In this document: one piece after another, positions 1-9,457 of the stretch | How the letters are laid out: each line of letters opens with the position of its first letter | Position numbering within the stretch: position 1 is the first letter of the stretch | Origin: an uncultured Lachnospiraceae bacterium | GTDB lineage: Bacteria; Bacillota; Clostridia; Lachnospirales; Lachnospiraceae | Length of the DNA: 64,000 bases | NCBI GenBank assembly: GCA_910586715.1 | Contig: CAJUJG010000005.1 | Location: 1-64,000, forward strand | Reading direction: 5' to 3' | The notes under the pieces: generated by a model | The model's input: only the letters and a program-made list of their open reading frames with translations | Databases searched by the model: none | What the model was told of the DNA's origin: nothing | Translations under genes and position numbers: made by a program

Positions 1-148
1 ATATTCAGGCAAACCTCCTTGCCTATTTCCCTGAGAGCACTACTTCCCAAGCCTCTCCGTAGCCACCGCTACGCCTGCGTTTGTAAAGCAGCACTCTCAG
101 GAAAATATTCTGCAGAGTTTTACTAGATATGAAGCGGTCAGTACACTA
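1..148 (-). repeat. MITE-like hairpin element, copy 1 (truncated by window edge)
   Basis: This stretch is the reverse complement of the element at 34947-35112, with a few differences. Its right end is the 12-base terminal repeat GTCAGTACACTA (137-148). The other end, about 18 bases, lies outside the window. Inside are long complementary arms (TTTCCCTGAGAGCACTACTT near 27-46 against AAGCAGCACTCTCAGGAAA near 86-104) around a small CGTAGC/GCTACG hairpin, so the whole element can fold into one nested stem. No reading frame is present. It lies just downstream of the uxuB stop codon. Confidence 0.8.
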
Positions 149-169
149 GGCAGTTTTTATTTTCATACC

Positions 170-1777
170 CTATACCCGTTCCAAAACCTTCGCAACCGCG
201 CCGACGCCCTCTATCATCTCGCCAAACAGCGCTATCACCTTCTCACCAAGCACGTTCTGCGTCAAATCCACACCGAAAATATCCGCACGCTTCAAAATCG
301 GCACTGTCACTGCCTTCACATCGCAAGCCTCTCCAAGCTTCACATCGGCAAGCATCGGCATCAGCGTCTCCAGCAGCGGATCGGGGCTCGGCGTAAACGT
401 TTTCCCGTTATCATCAACCCCCATCAGATACCGCAGCCACCCTGCAAATACCATCGGAATACCCTCCAGGGTGTTCACGTCCAAATCCTCCGAAGCCATA
501 TAAGCCTTAATCGTCTCGCCAAACCGAATAGACAGTTTCTGCGACGTATCTGTCGCAATGCGCTGCGGCGTGTCAGGCATAAACGGATTCGGAATACGCA
601 TTTGCAAAACCTCGTCAATAAACTGTTTCGGCTCCAAAATCCCAGGATTGACAACCACCGGCAAGCCCTCCTGATACCCGATACGCTCCACCAGTTTCTT
701 CAAGGCAGGATTTTTCATTTCTTCGGAAATCAGCTCATACCCAAGCAGGCACCCAAACACCGCAAGCGTCGTGTGCAGCGGATTAAGGCAGGTGCACACC
801 TTCATTTTCTCCACCTTATCCACCGTTTCCCGCGCGGTAAACATCACACCCGTCTCCTCCAAAGCAGGTCTGCCGTTTGGAAACGCGTCCTCAATCACAA
901 GATACTGGCACTCCTCCGCATTCACAAACGGCGCTACCCATGTGTTCTTGCTTGTCACTGCCTTTTCTAATCCCTCAATATTATCCGCCTCCAAAATCGC
1001 CTCCACCTTCGGGTCTGGACGCGGCGTAATCTTGTCAATCATGCTCCAGGGAAACGTCAGTTTGGATGTGTCATTTACATACTCCAAAAATCCTTCCTCT
1101 GCCGTACCTGCCTTCACCCAGGCGTCCGCAAACGCAGTCACCGCCGCTTTCAGCTTGTCGCCGTTGTGCGAACAGTTATCCATACTTACAAGCGCGAGCG
1201 CAAGCTGTCCTTTAAGATACCTCTCATACACCAATGCACAGACTTTACCCAAATAGCTCTCCGGTTTTGCGGGTCCGTTCTCCAAATCCCGTGCAACCGC
1301 GGGCAGAGTATCGCCCTTGCCGTCCACAAGACTATAGCCCTTTTCCGTAATCGTAAAGCTTGCCATTTTCAGCGACGATGCGGCAAAAATCTCCTTTAAA
1401 CGGGAAAACTCTTCGTCATTTTCACTGTCCAAAATCAGTGACTCCACAATACTCCCAATCACCGTTTTTTCTACTTCGCCGTTGCCCTTTAATGTCACAA
1501 GGATGCTGTAATCATCGTGCGGACGGTACATCTTTTCAATAATCTCATAGTCAAAGCCTTCCGCCACGATTAATCCCGTGTCGCTCTTTCCCTCTTCCAT
1601 CAGCTGCTGCATCAGGTTCGCCTGATACGCACGGAAAATGTTGCCCGCGCCAAAATGAATCCACTCGGGATTTTTCTTCGTATTCTCAGTCAACTGCTCC
1701 CTGTCATATGCAGGTACATGATATCCCAATGCCTTCCACGCCTCGCGTTCCTGTAAACCCGTTTTATCTAATCTCAT
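170..1777 (-). CDS. uxuB: Fructuronate reductase (mannitol dehydrogenase family)
   Basis: A 535-residue protein of the polyol/mannitol dehydrogenase family, expected to reduce D-fructuronate to D-mannonate with NADH in the cytoplasm. The N-terminal nucleotide-binding region contains IHFGAGNIFRA (about 40-50), the family's Rossmann loop, and the C-terminal half carries the helical domain with conserved TCLNPLHTTLAVFG (about 331-344). The length matches the long clostridial form rather than the roughly 485-residue E. coli UxuB. It is the last gene of the hexuronate block, 97 bases after uxuA, which makes the next enzyme. Tagaturonate reductase (UxaB) is a close relative, but the uxuA neighbour favours UxuB. 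Confidence 0.87.
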   Translation of the reverse strand: MRLDKTGLQEREAWKALGYHVPAYDREQLTENTKKNPEWIHFGAGNIFRAYQANLMQQLMEEGKSDTGLIVAEGFDYEIIEKMYRPHDDYSILVTLKGNGEVEKTVIGSIVESLILDSENDEEFSRLKEIFAASSLKMASFTITEKGYSLVDGKGDTLPAVARDLENGPAKPESYLGKVCALVYERYLKGQLALALVSMDNCSHNGDKLKAAVTAFADAWVKAGTAEEGFLEYVNDTSKLTFPWSMIDKITPRPDPKVEAILEADNIEGLEKAVTSKNTWVAPFVNAEECQYLVIEDAFPNGRPALEETGVMFTARETVDKVEKMKVCTCLNPLHTTLAVFGCLLGYELISEEMKNPALKKLVERIGYQEGLPVVVNPGILEPKQFIDEVLQMRIPNPFMPDTPQRIATDTSQKLSIRFGETIKAYMASEDLDVNTLEGIPMVFAGWLRYLMGVDDNGKTFTPSPDPLLETLMPMLADVKLGEACDVKAVTVPILKRADIFGVDLTQNVLGEKVIALFGEMIEGVGAVAKVLERV

Positions 1778-1827
1778 ATTAATAAACCTGTTCCTTTCTC
1801 AGCCCGCTATATCACTTTATTTTATTG

Positions 1828-1852
1828 GAAGAACGCCGCCCTTGCGTTCTTC
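1828..1852. other. Intercistronic hairpin between uxuA and uxuB
   Basis: GAAGAACGC and GCGTTCTTC form a perfect 9-bp stem with a 7-base loop. On the minus strand it is not followed by a T-run, so it is more likely an mRNA-processing or stability hairpin than a full terminator. On the plus strand four T residues follow. A similar AGAACGCC/GGCGCTCT hairpin sits between dnaK and dnaJ. Confidence 0.5.
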
Positions 1853-1874
1853 TTTTACGAATAGGTTCGCCTGC

Positions 1875-2945
1875 TCACTTAGAATTACTTTTCGTAATCG
1901 CTTCCCAAAGTCCGTTCAAATAAGTCGCACCTAATGCCCTGTCATACAATCCATAACCCGGCATTGCCACTTCTCCCCAAATCATACGACCGTGGTCGGG
2001 ACGAATCGGACCCTCAAATCCAATATCATAAAGCGCCTTCATAATCTCATACATATCAAAGCTTCCGTCCGACGACAAGTGTGCCGCCTCCTCAAAATCG
2101 CCCGGATAATTGTGCTGCAAATTCCGCACATGCGCAAAATGCACGCGTCCCTCAAGTGCCCGAATCATACCCGGCAAATCGTTATCAGGATTGGTTCCGT
2201 AAGAGCCCGAGCAGAACGTAACGCCGTTATGCGGATTGTCCACCATCTTCATCATTCGCTGGATGTTCGGCAAGTTCGTGATAATACGCGGCAGTCCAAA
2301 CACGCTCCACGCCGGGTCGTCAGGGTGGATAGCCATATTAATATCATACTTATCGCAAACAGGCATAATTGCCTCTAAGAAATACTGCAAATTCGCAAAC
2401 AGCTTTTCCTCGTCCACATCCTTATACAACCCAAACAATTCCTTAATCCGCTCCATGCGCTCCGGCTCCCAGCCCGGCATCACAAAGCCGTTCGTATCGC
2501 CCGAAATTGACTCGAACATCTTTTCTGGATTTAAGTTATCAACCGTTTCCTGATGGTATGCCAAAACCGTCGAGCCGTCGGGACGCTTTCTTGCAAGCTC
2601 CGTTCTCGTCCAGTCAAACACCGGCATAAAGTTGTAGCATACCATGTGAATATCTTCCTGCCCCAGCTTCTCCAGTGTCTTGATATAATTGTCAATATAC
2701 TTGTCGCGCTCCTTCAAGCCAATCTTAATCGCATCATGAATATTCACGCTCTCAATGCCCGCAATGCGCAGTCCGCCTGCCGCTACCTCAGCCTTCAGCG
2801 CGCGGATATCCTCCAAGCTCCATTCATCGCCGGGCGCCGTATCGTAAAGCGTCGTAATTACGCCCTTTACCCCCGGAATCTGCCGAATCTGCTCCAGCGT
2901 CACCGAATCCGATTTGCTCCCGTACCACCGTAATGTCATTTCCAT
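1875..2945 (-). CDS. uxuA: Mannonate dehydratase
   Basis: Dehydrates D-mannonate to 2-keto-3-deoxygluconate. The protein is about 356 residues, the usual Firmicute length. It starts MEMTLRWYG and carries the family's SVNIHDAIKIG (about 73), YNFMPVFDWTRT (about 104) and HVRNLQHN (about 273) segments. The ATG at 2945 is preceded by AAAGGAG at a 9-base spacing. Seventeen additional in-frame codons upstream (to 2996) have no such site, so the shorter form is chosen. It is followed by uxuB and preceded by an MFS permease 71 bases away, consistent with one hexuronate operon. Confidence 0.92.
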   Translation of the reverse strand: MEMTLRWYGSKSDSVTLEQIRQIPGVKGVITTLYDTAPGDEWSLEDIRALKAEVAAGGLRIAGIESVNIHDAIKIGLKERDKYIDNYIKTLEKLGQEDIHMVCYNFMPVFDWTRTELARKRPDGSTVLAYHQETVDNLNPEKMFESISGDTNGFVMPGWEPERMERIKELFGLYKDVDEEKLFANLQYFLEAIMPVCDKYDINMAIHPDDPAWSVFGLPRIITNLPNIQRMMKMVDNPHNGVTFCSGSYGTNPDNDLPGMIRALEGRVHFAHVRNLQHNYPGDFEEAAHLSSDGSFDMYEIMKALYDIGFEGPIRPDHGRMIWGEVAMPGYGLYDRALGATYLNGLWEAITKSNSK

Positions 2946-3016
2946 AAAAATCTGCTCCTTTCTTCCATTCATTATATTTTTTCCAATTGAATCCATTGAT
3001 AGACAGCCTGCCGTTT

Positions 3017-4207
3017 TTATTCGGCAAACGCCTCCCTGTGCCGCCTGATATAAAAATTCAATGCCACAATCAACGCCAAGTCAATCAGCACCACCACGAC
3101 AATCGAACTCATTCCGTACGCAATCCCCGCACTCTCTGCAATCCGTCCGATAATCATCGGCATTAAAATCGACCCGAAGCTTGCCAGCGTCAGAATAAAG
3201 CTCCACGCCATCGAATACTTCTGTATCAGTCTGCCGCAAAACGACACGGTTGTCGGATAAATCCCCGCCATACTGTAGCCAAAACCCATAATGCCGATAA
3301 TAATTGGCACCGTGCTCTTCGAGAACAGCAGCCAAAAGAAGAATCCCACAAAACCAACGCCCATGACAAGCAGCAGCTTCTGCTTTTCCACTTTCCCTGA
3401 CAGCGCGGCTGCGGTAAGTCTGCCTGCTAAAATCATCACCCACAAAACGCTTGCCATAAGCTGTGACAGCGCATCACTCAGTAATTGCGTATCCACAAAG
3501 TACGTTATCAGCCAGCCGATAACACCCTGTTCCGCGCACAGATAAAAAAACAGCGTAAACGTACACAGATAAAACAACGGTTCCTTAAAAAAGCCGACAC
3601 CACTGTCATTTTTCTTCTTCTCTGTCTTCTCCTTTACAGGCTCCGAAATCGGAACCATAAAGTACAAAATCCAACTCAGCACACCCATTGCAATCATGAA
3701 ATAACATGCATAAACCCAGCCGTCCGCATTGGTGCGCGTTAAAACGGTCAGCAAAATCGGAAACGAAAACGCACCGATGGAAAACATCGCATGCAGCGCA
3801 TTCAAAAAACCAGCCCGTCCCGGCGCAATGCTGTTCACGGTATAATTTCCAAAGTTGCTTGACGCGCCTCTTGCCAGTCCCGTCATCAGAAACGCAAGCT
3901 CCAGCATCAGATTGCCATTTCCAAACAAAATCATCACATAAGCAACCGCATAGCAGGCATTAAACAGCAGAATGCTCTTCTTCCTTCCCAAAAACACGGA
4001 AAGCGTCCCCGATGCAAAGCTCGAAAACAGGTTTCCAACGGAATGCAGGCTGACAATCAGACCTGCAAATGCATAGTTTAATCCCTTCGCCTCCCGTATA
4101 AACGGCAGGAGAGAGCCAATCGACAACGCCAATACACCGTTTAGCATAAATGCCAAATACGTAAAGCACAATTGCTTTTTTTCGTCCGCAGTTTTCAGAT
4201 AACCCAT
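3017..4207 (-). CDS. MFS transporter, probable uronate or sugar permease
   Basis: A 396-residue membrane protein with about 12 predicted hydrophobic segments. The first begins near LAFMLNGVLALSIGSLLPF (18-36). A basic cytoplasmic loop, LSVFLGRKKSILLF (about 69-82), matches the MFS loop between helices 2 and 3. A charged central loop (EPVKEKTEKKKNDSG, about 189-203) separates the two six-helix halves. It lies between the DctP-like protein and uxuA on the same strand, so a uronate or related sugar acid is the likely substrate. That is inferred from context only. The operon would then hold two uptake routes, TRAP and MFS. Confidence 0.75.
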   Translation of the reverse strand: MGYLKTADEKKQLCFTYLAFMLNGVLALSIGSLLPFIREAKGLNYAFAGLIVSLHSVGNLFSSFASGTLSVFLGRKKSILLFNACYAVAYVMILFGNGNLMLELAFLMTGLARGASSNFGNYTVNSIAPGRAGFLNALHAMFSIGAFSFPILLTVLTRTNADGWVYACYFMIAMGVLSWILYFMVPISEPVKEKTEKKKNDSGVGFFKEPLFYLCTFTLFFYLCAEQGVIGWLITYFVDTQLLSDALSQLMASVLWVMILAGRLTAAALSGKVEKQKLLLVMGVGFVGFFFWLLFSKSTVPIIIGIMGFGYSMAGIYPTTVSFCGRLIQKYSMAWSFILTLASFGSILMPMIIGRIAESAGIAYGMSSIVVVVLIDLALIVALNFYIRRHREAFAE

Positions 4208-4232
4208 TTTCTTATATTTCCTTTCCCGTCTG

Positions 4233-5273
4233 TCACTCTTTTTTATTCAAATTCCCCAAGGCGCGTATCTGCGCAATATCCTCGCCATACTCCGCATCAT
4301 ACCGCTCATAAAGCGGTTTCACCGCGTCCTGAAATTTTTTCTTCTCCTGCGCGGAAAGCACAATCTCCTCCACTTGATTTTCAAGCGCCGTCTCCCGTGC
4401 CGTCCGCTCGTACTCTTTCCAAAGCCTGCGCTCATAGAGCGCCGACTCTTTCGCACATTCCAAAATAATAACCCTGTCTTCTTCAGAGAGCTGCTCCCAT
4501 GTATGCTTCGCGCAAATCTGCATCTCCGGGATACGAATATGCTCATCCACCGTATAGTAGCGTGCCACTTCGTAATGCTGCATCGCTTCAAAGGACGACC
4601 AGTTATTTTCGGCGCCGTCCACCTGCCTGCGCTCCAATGCCGCGTACACCTGATCATACGGAATCTTGACCGGAACGGCTCCCAATGCAGTTATCATTTC
4701 CGACATGGTGTCCGACTCCTGCACGCGGATATTCAATCCCTTAATATCCTCCAAGGTCCGCACCGGTTTTGACGAACAATAGATATTGCGCGCCCCTGCG
4801 TCGTACCACGAAAGTCCGATTAAGTCATACTGCTCCGGATAGTGTAGAAACCGTTCACCGATTTCCCCATCCAAAACCCGCCACATATGGTCCGCATCTT
4901 CATACAGATACGGAAGCTGCAGCACATTCATTTCAGGAATATGGTCCGCCACCTGCGCCAGCGAGATACGTGCAAAATCAATACCCCCGTATCGCATCTG
5001 CCGGATTACCTCCGTCTCAGAACCAAGTACGCCCTCCGCCTGAACCAGTATCCGAATGCGCCCCTGTGTACGCTCCTCCACCAATGCGGCAAACTTCATG
5101 CCGCCCATTGTCGTAGGATAATCCTTTGTTTGATTTTCAGCGTAAGTAAAGACATACTTTGGCACAACCGCTTTTGTCTGTTGAAACAGGAACAAACCGG
5201 CACACAATCCTACTGCTGCCGCCATCGCCAAAAACAAATACACTTTTTTCCCGCTCCGATTTCCTGTTCCCAT
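4233..5273 (-). CDS. Membrane-anchored DctP-like solute-binding protein, possible sensory partner
   Basis: A 346-residue protein of the TRAP DctP family. Residues about 9-30 form one hydrophobic N-terminal segment. The nearby Cys (AVGLCAG) does not fit a good lipobox, so it is probably an uncleaved anchor. The binding fold shows GLNIRVQESDTMSEMITALG (about 179-198), where the Arg normally contacts the carboxylate ligand, and VDGAENNWSSFEA (about 219-231). No DctQ/DctM genes follow it. It sits 25 bases upstream of the MFS gene and directly after the two-component genes. I infer it may present ligand to the kinase rather than feed a transporter. Confidence 0.75.
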   Translation of the reverse strand: MGTGNRSGKKVYLFLAMAAAVGLCAGLFLFQQTKAVVPKYVFTYAENQTKDYPTTMGGMKFAALVEERTQGRIRILVQAEGVLGSETEVIRQMRYGGIDFARISLAQVADHIPEMNVLQLPYLYEDADHMWRVLDGEIGERFLHYPEQYDLIGLSWYDAGARNIYCSSKPVRTLEDIKGLNIRVQESDTMSEMITALGAVPVKIPYDQVYAALERRQVDGAENNWSSFEAMQHYEVARYYTVDEHIRIPEMQICAKHTWEQLSEEDRVIILECAKESALYERRLWKEYERTARETALENQVEEIVLSAQEKKKFQDAVKPLYERYDAEYGEDIAQIRALGNLNKKE

Positions 5274-5297
5274 ATATGCCTCTCACTCTGTCCAGTC

Positions 5298-6083
5298 TCA
5301 CATTGATGCGCCGTATCGATACTCGCTCGGCGTCATGCCTGTAACCCGCTTAAAAACCTTGGTAAAATAGCTTGAATCGCGGTACCCGACTCTTTGCCCG
5401 ATCTCCTTAATGTTAATCGTAACATCCGACAATAATTCTTTTGCTTTCTCCACCCGCAGCTCCGACAAATACACGATAAAGTTTTTATCAAAATTCTGCT
5501 TGAAAAACCTGCAAAAATACGCATCCGAATAATGAAGCTGCTTTGCTGCATCCTGCAGGCAAATGTCCTCCATGTAATGCGCCTCGATATACTCCCGTAT
5601 ATGCTCTGCCAAAACCTGATTTTTTATCACTTCCTGTTTTTCGTCTTTTTCTTCCGTTTCTGTCCTCTGCAAAGAAGTCACCTCTTTCGTACTGTGCCTG
5701 CTTACATACACAGCTTCCTCCAAAACCGCAATCAACTCGTCTTTCGCACTTGGCTTTAACAGGTAGTCCATCGCGCGCACTTTAATTGCCCTTTTCGCAT
5801 ATTCAAACTCGTCGTACGCGGTTAAAAAAATAATGCTGCACGTCGGATTTTCCTTTCGGATTTTTTCCGCCGCCTCCAAGCCGTCAATTCCCGGCATGGA
5901 AATATCCAACAGCGCAATCTGACAATCCTGCTCCAAAAACCGCGCAATTGCTTCCCGACCGTTTTCGGCTTCAACAATCTCAAGCTCGTCTCCGAAATAA
6001 TTGCGCACTGCCTTACTGATTACCATTCGTTCAATCGGTTCATCATCGGCAATTAAAATACGGCATATTTCATTTTCCACCAT
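5298..6083 (-). CDS. AraC-type response regulator (YesN family)
   Basis: A receiver domain (about 7-125) is followed by a C-terminal AraC DNA-binding domain (about 160-260). Visible receiver residues are the acidic pair in ILIADDEP, the phosphoacceptor Asp in LLDISMPGIDG, Thr in FLTAYDEF and Lys in YLLKPS. The DNA-binding part has both helix-turn-helix units (SDAYFCRFFKQNF and DSSYFTKVFKRVTG). The ATG at 6083 has AAAGGGG five bases upstream and overlaps the end of the kinase gene by 14 bases, indicating translational coupling. The probable target is this hexuronate operon. Confidence 0.9.
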   Translation of the reverse strand: MVENEICRILIADDEPIERMVISKAVRNYFGDELEIVEAENGREAIARFLEQDCQIALLDISMPGIDGLEAAEKIRKENPTCSIIFLTAYDEFEYAKRAIKVRAMDYLLKPSAKDELIAVLEEAVYVSRHSTKEVTSLQRTETEEKDEKQEVIKNQVLAEHIREYIEAHYMEDICLQDAAKQLHYSDAYFCRFFKQNFDKNFIVYLSELRVEKAKELLSDVTINIKEIGQRVGYRDSSYFTKVFKRVTGMTPSEYRYGASM

Positions 6084-7578
6084 GATTTCCCCTTTCATCT
6101 TCTATCCAAATTCTGATAATCGTGCCGCGTCCGCATTTGCTGTGTATTCTCATTGTGCCATTTTGATACATCATATGAACTCTCTTATAAATATTGGAAA
6201 GCCCGATGCTTGTCCGGTCTGTCCGTCCCGTCTCGTTTCCCCGCAGCTCCTGCCTAAGACAACGCAGCGCTTCCAAATCCATTCCGACTCCGCTGTCAGC
6301 CACGACAATGCATATCCTGCCATGCCGTTCCCGAACACGGATTAAAATCCTGCCGCCCTCCTCTTTCGGCGCAAGACCGTGTATAATCGCATTCTCCACA
6401 AGAGGCTGAAATGTAAAGGTCGGAATCAGCACAACCTCCGCGTCCGTTTGGCAGTCAATTTCATACGTAATTCTGCCGCCAAACCGCATTTCCTGTAAAA
6501 ACATATAGTCCCTGACAATCTTTAACTCCCGTGCCAGCGACACCTTTTTCTCCGGTGTCTTTAAGTTGTAGCGGAATAAAAAACTCAGCGACTGTATCAT
6601 TGCCTCCGTTGTCTGCGCGCCCTCCAAATCCGCCATACCGCCGATTACATTCAGCGTATTAAAAAGGAAGTGCGGATTAATCTGGCTCTTTAACAAATCC
6701 AACTCCATCGCATCAAGACGTGCCGCAATCTTAATCTTTTCAAGTTCCTCGGCATGGTACAAATCCATTGCCTTTCGCCGCTCCTCCAGTGCCATGATAT
6801 ATTCGCCGGTGGCATATTTCATTTTATTAAAAGCAACCACCAGTTCGCCCAATTCATCCTCACTCCGTACTTTAATGTCATCAATAAAAAAATCATTTTC
6901 CGCAATTCTTCGGGAAGCCTCCGCCAACTCCACGACAGGGGAAACAATCGAGATATTGAGCAGCTCCGCAAGCTTTCGCGTACAAAAGAAAAAAAGAAGC
7001 TCAAACAATAGCAGCAATGCCGGCAGCACCATAATCATCCGGACTTTCCCTGCATAAACGCTGACCCCGTCCTCCAGCGTATCCCGCATCAGCAGTTTGG
7101 CGTAATTTTGCAGATAATTCTGCATATCGTATACTTCATACAAATCGGTGATATACTCTAATGTCCGCTCTCCTCCATTCAGAATACAATCCCTTTTTGT
7201 ACAATATACCTGATACATATTTAATATTGACCATGTCTTGGCATAACGCGCTTCTCCCGTCTTTTCATAATCATACGGAAGCTGTTCGACAACTTTCTGT
7301 GTCTGCGCAATCGCTTGTTCCAACGCGTCACGCGCGTCTTTCTTTCCCGTTTTGGCATAAGTCACAAAAAGGCTTGCTTCTTCCTCCATGCATTGCACAA
7401 AATCGGTTACAGCCGAATTGCTGTTTAATATGACGGAAAAATCAAACAAAGAATATTTCACTGTCCAAATCGCCAAAACAATGGATAAGAAAATCAATAA
7501 AAATATAATTGTAGTGAAGGCTTTTATCTTCTGCTTGATTTTTAATGAATTCCATACCGTTTTCAGGCGCTGCCTCAT
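6070..7578 (-). CDS. Sensor histidine kinase (YesM/LytS type)
   Basis: A 502-residue membrane kinase. It has a first membrane helix (about 20-42), an extracytoplasmic region of about 140 residues, a second helix (about 182-201, MIMVLPALLLLFELLFFFC) and a HAMP-like linker to about 265. The His_kinase domain contains KSQINPHFLFNTLNVIGG, with the phosphoacceptor His near 302. ATP-binding boxes follow: PLVENAIIHG (N), DSGVGMD (G1) and SIGLSNIYKR (G2). A GGAGG site sits 6 bases before the ATG. Its partner is the overlapping AraC-type regulator. Stimulus: probably a uronate or oligo-uronide, inferred from neighbours. Confidence 0.9.
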   Translation of the reverse strand: MRQRLKTVWNSLKIKQKIKAFTTIIFLLIFLSIVLAIWTVKYSLFDFSVILNSNSAVTDFVQCMEEEASLFVTYAKTGKKDARDALEQAIAQTQKVVEQLPYDYEKTGEARYAKTWSILNMYQVYCTKRDCILNGGERTLEYITDLYEVYDMQNYLQNYAKLLMRDTLEDGVSVYAGKVRMIMVLPALLLLFELLFFFCTRKLAELLNISIVSPVVELAEASRRIAENDFFIDDIKVRSEDELGELVVAFNKMKYATGEYIMALEERRKAMDLYHAEELEKIKIAARLDAMELDLLKSQINPHFLFNTLNVIGGMADLEGAQTTEAMIQSLSFLFRYNLKTPEKKVSLARELKIVRDYMFLQEMRFGGRITYEIDCQTDAEVVLIPTFTFQPLVENAIIHGLAPKEEGGRILIRVRERHGRICIVVADSGVGMDLEALRCLRQELRGNETGRTDRTSIGLSNIYKRVHMMYQNGTMRIHSKCGRGTIIRIWIEDERGNHGGK

Positions 7579-7605
7579 AAAATACCTCCGACTGCTTGAC
7601 CCGCA

Positions 7606-8103
7606 CTAACTGCGCCGTTTGGAAGAAAACGCATACTCGTTTATCCGCGCTTCCACATAACGGTAAAAGTCGTCCCGTTCTCTGCCCAGCACATGTCTTG
7701 TCAGCATGTATCCGTGATTGACGTCCGTGTAAACAATGACAATTCCCGCTTCTTTGCGCACGCCTTTCACTTTATCCCACCGGATTTGTTCCCTCTTATC
7801 CCCCAATGTCACATGGATGCCGTCTTCCGCAAAGACAAGCTGCGTTCCCTGCGGAATGACGGAAACCTGCGCTTTTGCCTTTAGGTAAGCGCCCAGCGGC
7901 TGTATCACCGGAACCAGAAGGCACGCAAGAAACAGAAATGCCTGCACGGCATCGCTTGCCTGATTCCAAAATCGAACCGTTAAAAGGATCATTGCAATGG
8001 CAAAAACAATGTTGCACACCCCCACAAGCGAGTGGTAGGTGCGGTACATTGATAATGCCCAAAAATCCACCGGCCGCACTTTACTTTGATATTGATAACG
8101 CAT
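7606..8103 (-). CDS. YcxB-like membrane protein
   Basis: A protein of about 165 residues with two adjacent membrane helices (roughly 26-48 and 52-75) and a cytoplasmic C-terminal beta-rich region, VFAEDGIHVTLGDKREQIRW, typical of the YcxB-like family. Its function is unknown. The ATG at 8103 (MRYQYQSK) is preferred over a GTG ten codons earlier because AGAAAGG precedes it, though the 12-base spacing is long. It lies between dctM and the kinase gene on the same strand. A role in tuning signalling or transport is only a guess. Confidence 0.6.
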   Translation of the reverse strand: MRYQYQSKVRPVDFWALSMYRTYHSLVGVCNIVFAIAMILLTVRFWNQASDAVQAFLFLACLLVPVIQPLGAYLKAKAQVSVIPQGTQLVFAEDGIHVTLGDKREQIRWDKVKGVRKEAGIVIVYTDVNHGYMLTRHVLGRERDDFYRYVEARINEYAFSSKRRS

Positions 8104-8164
8104 ATAACACCAATACCTTTCTCTCACATACACTATTTACACGCGAATCAGCCGCTCAAACAAT

Positions 8165-9457
8165 TTAACCGAATAAATTGGGAAGAAACATTGTAATCTG
8201 CGGGAAGAATGTCAGCAGCAGCAAAACTGCAATCATGCACACATAAAACGGCATCGTCGCCTTGACAACCTTCTCCATTTTTACTTTGCCGACCGCGGAA
8301 CCGATAAACAATACGGAACCTACCGGCGGTGTTAACAAACCAATACCACAGTTTAAGATAACCATTATACCAAACTGAATCGGGTTAATACCGATTGAAG
8401 TTGCAATCGGGAGTAAAATCGGCGTTGCAATCAAAATAATCGGCGCCATATCCATAATACATCCCAGTATAAGCAAAATCAAATTCAACATCAGCGCAAT
8501 CAAAACAGGATTATCCGTCAGACCGACTATCGCTTCCGACGCAAGAACCGGCACATGCAGCGTCGTCAGACAGTAACCGAAAATGCTTGATGTCGAAATC
8601 AAAATCAATACAATCGACAGCGTATCAATACAGTTTTCCAATACCTTCCATACGCCCTTCCAGTCCAGTCCCTTATAAATATACACGCTCACAAGCAGAC
8701 TGTAAATAACCGCAACCGCCGCAGACTCCGTTGCCGTAAACCAACCGCCGACAACGCCGACCACAACGATAATAACCGCTGCCAATGCCCAAAATGAAAT
8801 GCCGAGCTGTTTGATTAAATTTTTAAAGCTGAACTTATCACCCTTCGGGTAATTCCTGCGCTTCGAAATAATATACGAGCCAATCATCAGCGAAATCGCA
8901 AGCAGCGCGCCCGGAATATATCCCGCGAGGAACAGGCTTCCTACGGAAACACCGCCTGCCGACATTGCATAAATTACCATATTATGGCTGGGCGGTACCA
9001 AAAGACCTTCACATGATGATGTAATCGTTACTGCCGTCGAAAAATCGTCATCATAGCCCTGATCCACCATCATCGGAATAAGAATACTTCCAAGAGAAGC
9101 CGTATCTGCCGCCGCGGAACCCGAAATACCGCCAAAGAAGTAAGACGCCACGATGTTTACCATTGCCATACCGCCTGTCATCCACCCGACGCAGGCGTTT
9201 GCCAAGGCAATGAGCTTTTCCGAAATACCCCCGCTTCCCATAAGACAGCCCATTGTGATAAAAAACGGCACCGCCATCAGGCTAAACGAATTAATGCCTT
9301 TCACCATCTGCTGGCAAATCGTCGTAAACGGCAGTCCCTGATACAATAAACATAAAAGAGAAGAAAGCGCAACTGCATACGCAATTGGAAAGCGCAGAAA
9401 AATCATTACCGCAAAACTAACAAGCAGAACCAAAATTGCCATTGTCTGTGTACTCAT
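8165..9457 (-). CDS. dctM: TRAP transporter large permease
   Basis: A 430-residue polytopic protein, the 12-helix channel subunit of a TRAP carboxylate transporter. The family signature FFGGISGSAAADTASLGSIL (about 107-126) and a second-half counterpart (GIGLLTPPVGSVLFIGSAVG, about 378-397) are visible. The start codon overlaps the dctQ stop by 4 bases (ATGA), the usual coupled arrangement. With DctP and DctQ upstream it forms a complete Na+-dependent TRAP system. Hexuronate is the probable substrate because uxuAB follow in the same block. Confidence 0.93.
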   Translation of the reverse strand: MSTQTMAILVLLVSFAVMIFLRFPIAYAVALSSLLCLLYQGLPFTTICQQMVKGINSFSLMAVPFFITMGCLMGSGGISEKLIALANACVGWMTGGMAMVNIVASYFFGGISGSAAADTASLGSILIPMMVDQGYDDDFSTAVTITSSCEGLLVPPSHNMVIYAMSAGGVSVGSLFLAGYIPGALLAISLMIGSYIISKRRNYPKGDKFSFKNLIKQLGISFWALAAVIIVVVGVVGGWFTATESAAVAVIYSLLVSVYIYKGLDWKGVWKVLENCIDTLSIVLILISTSSIFGYCLTTLHVPVLASEAIVGLTDNPVLIALMLNLILLILGCIMDMAPIILIATPILLPIATSIGINPIQFGIMVILNCGIGLLTPPVGSVLFIGSAVGKVKMEKVVKATMPFYVCMIAVLLLLTFFPQITMFLPNLFG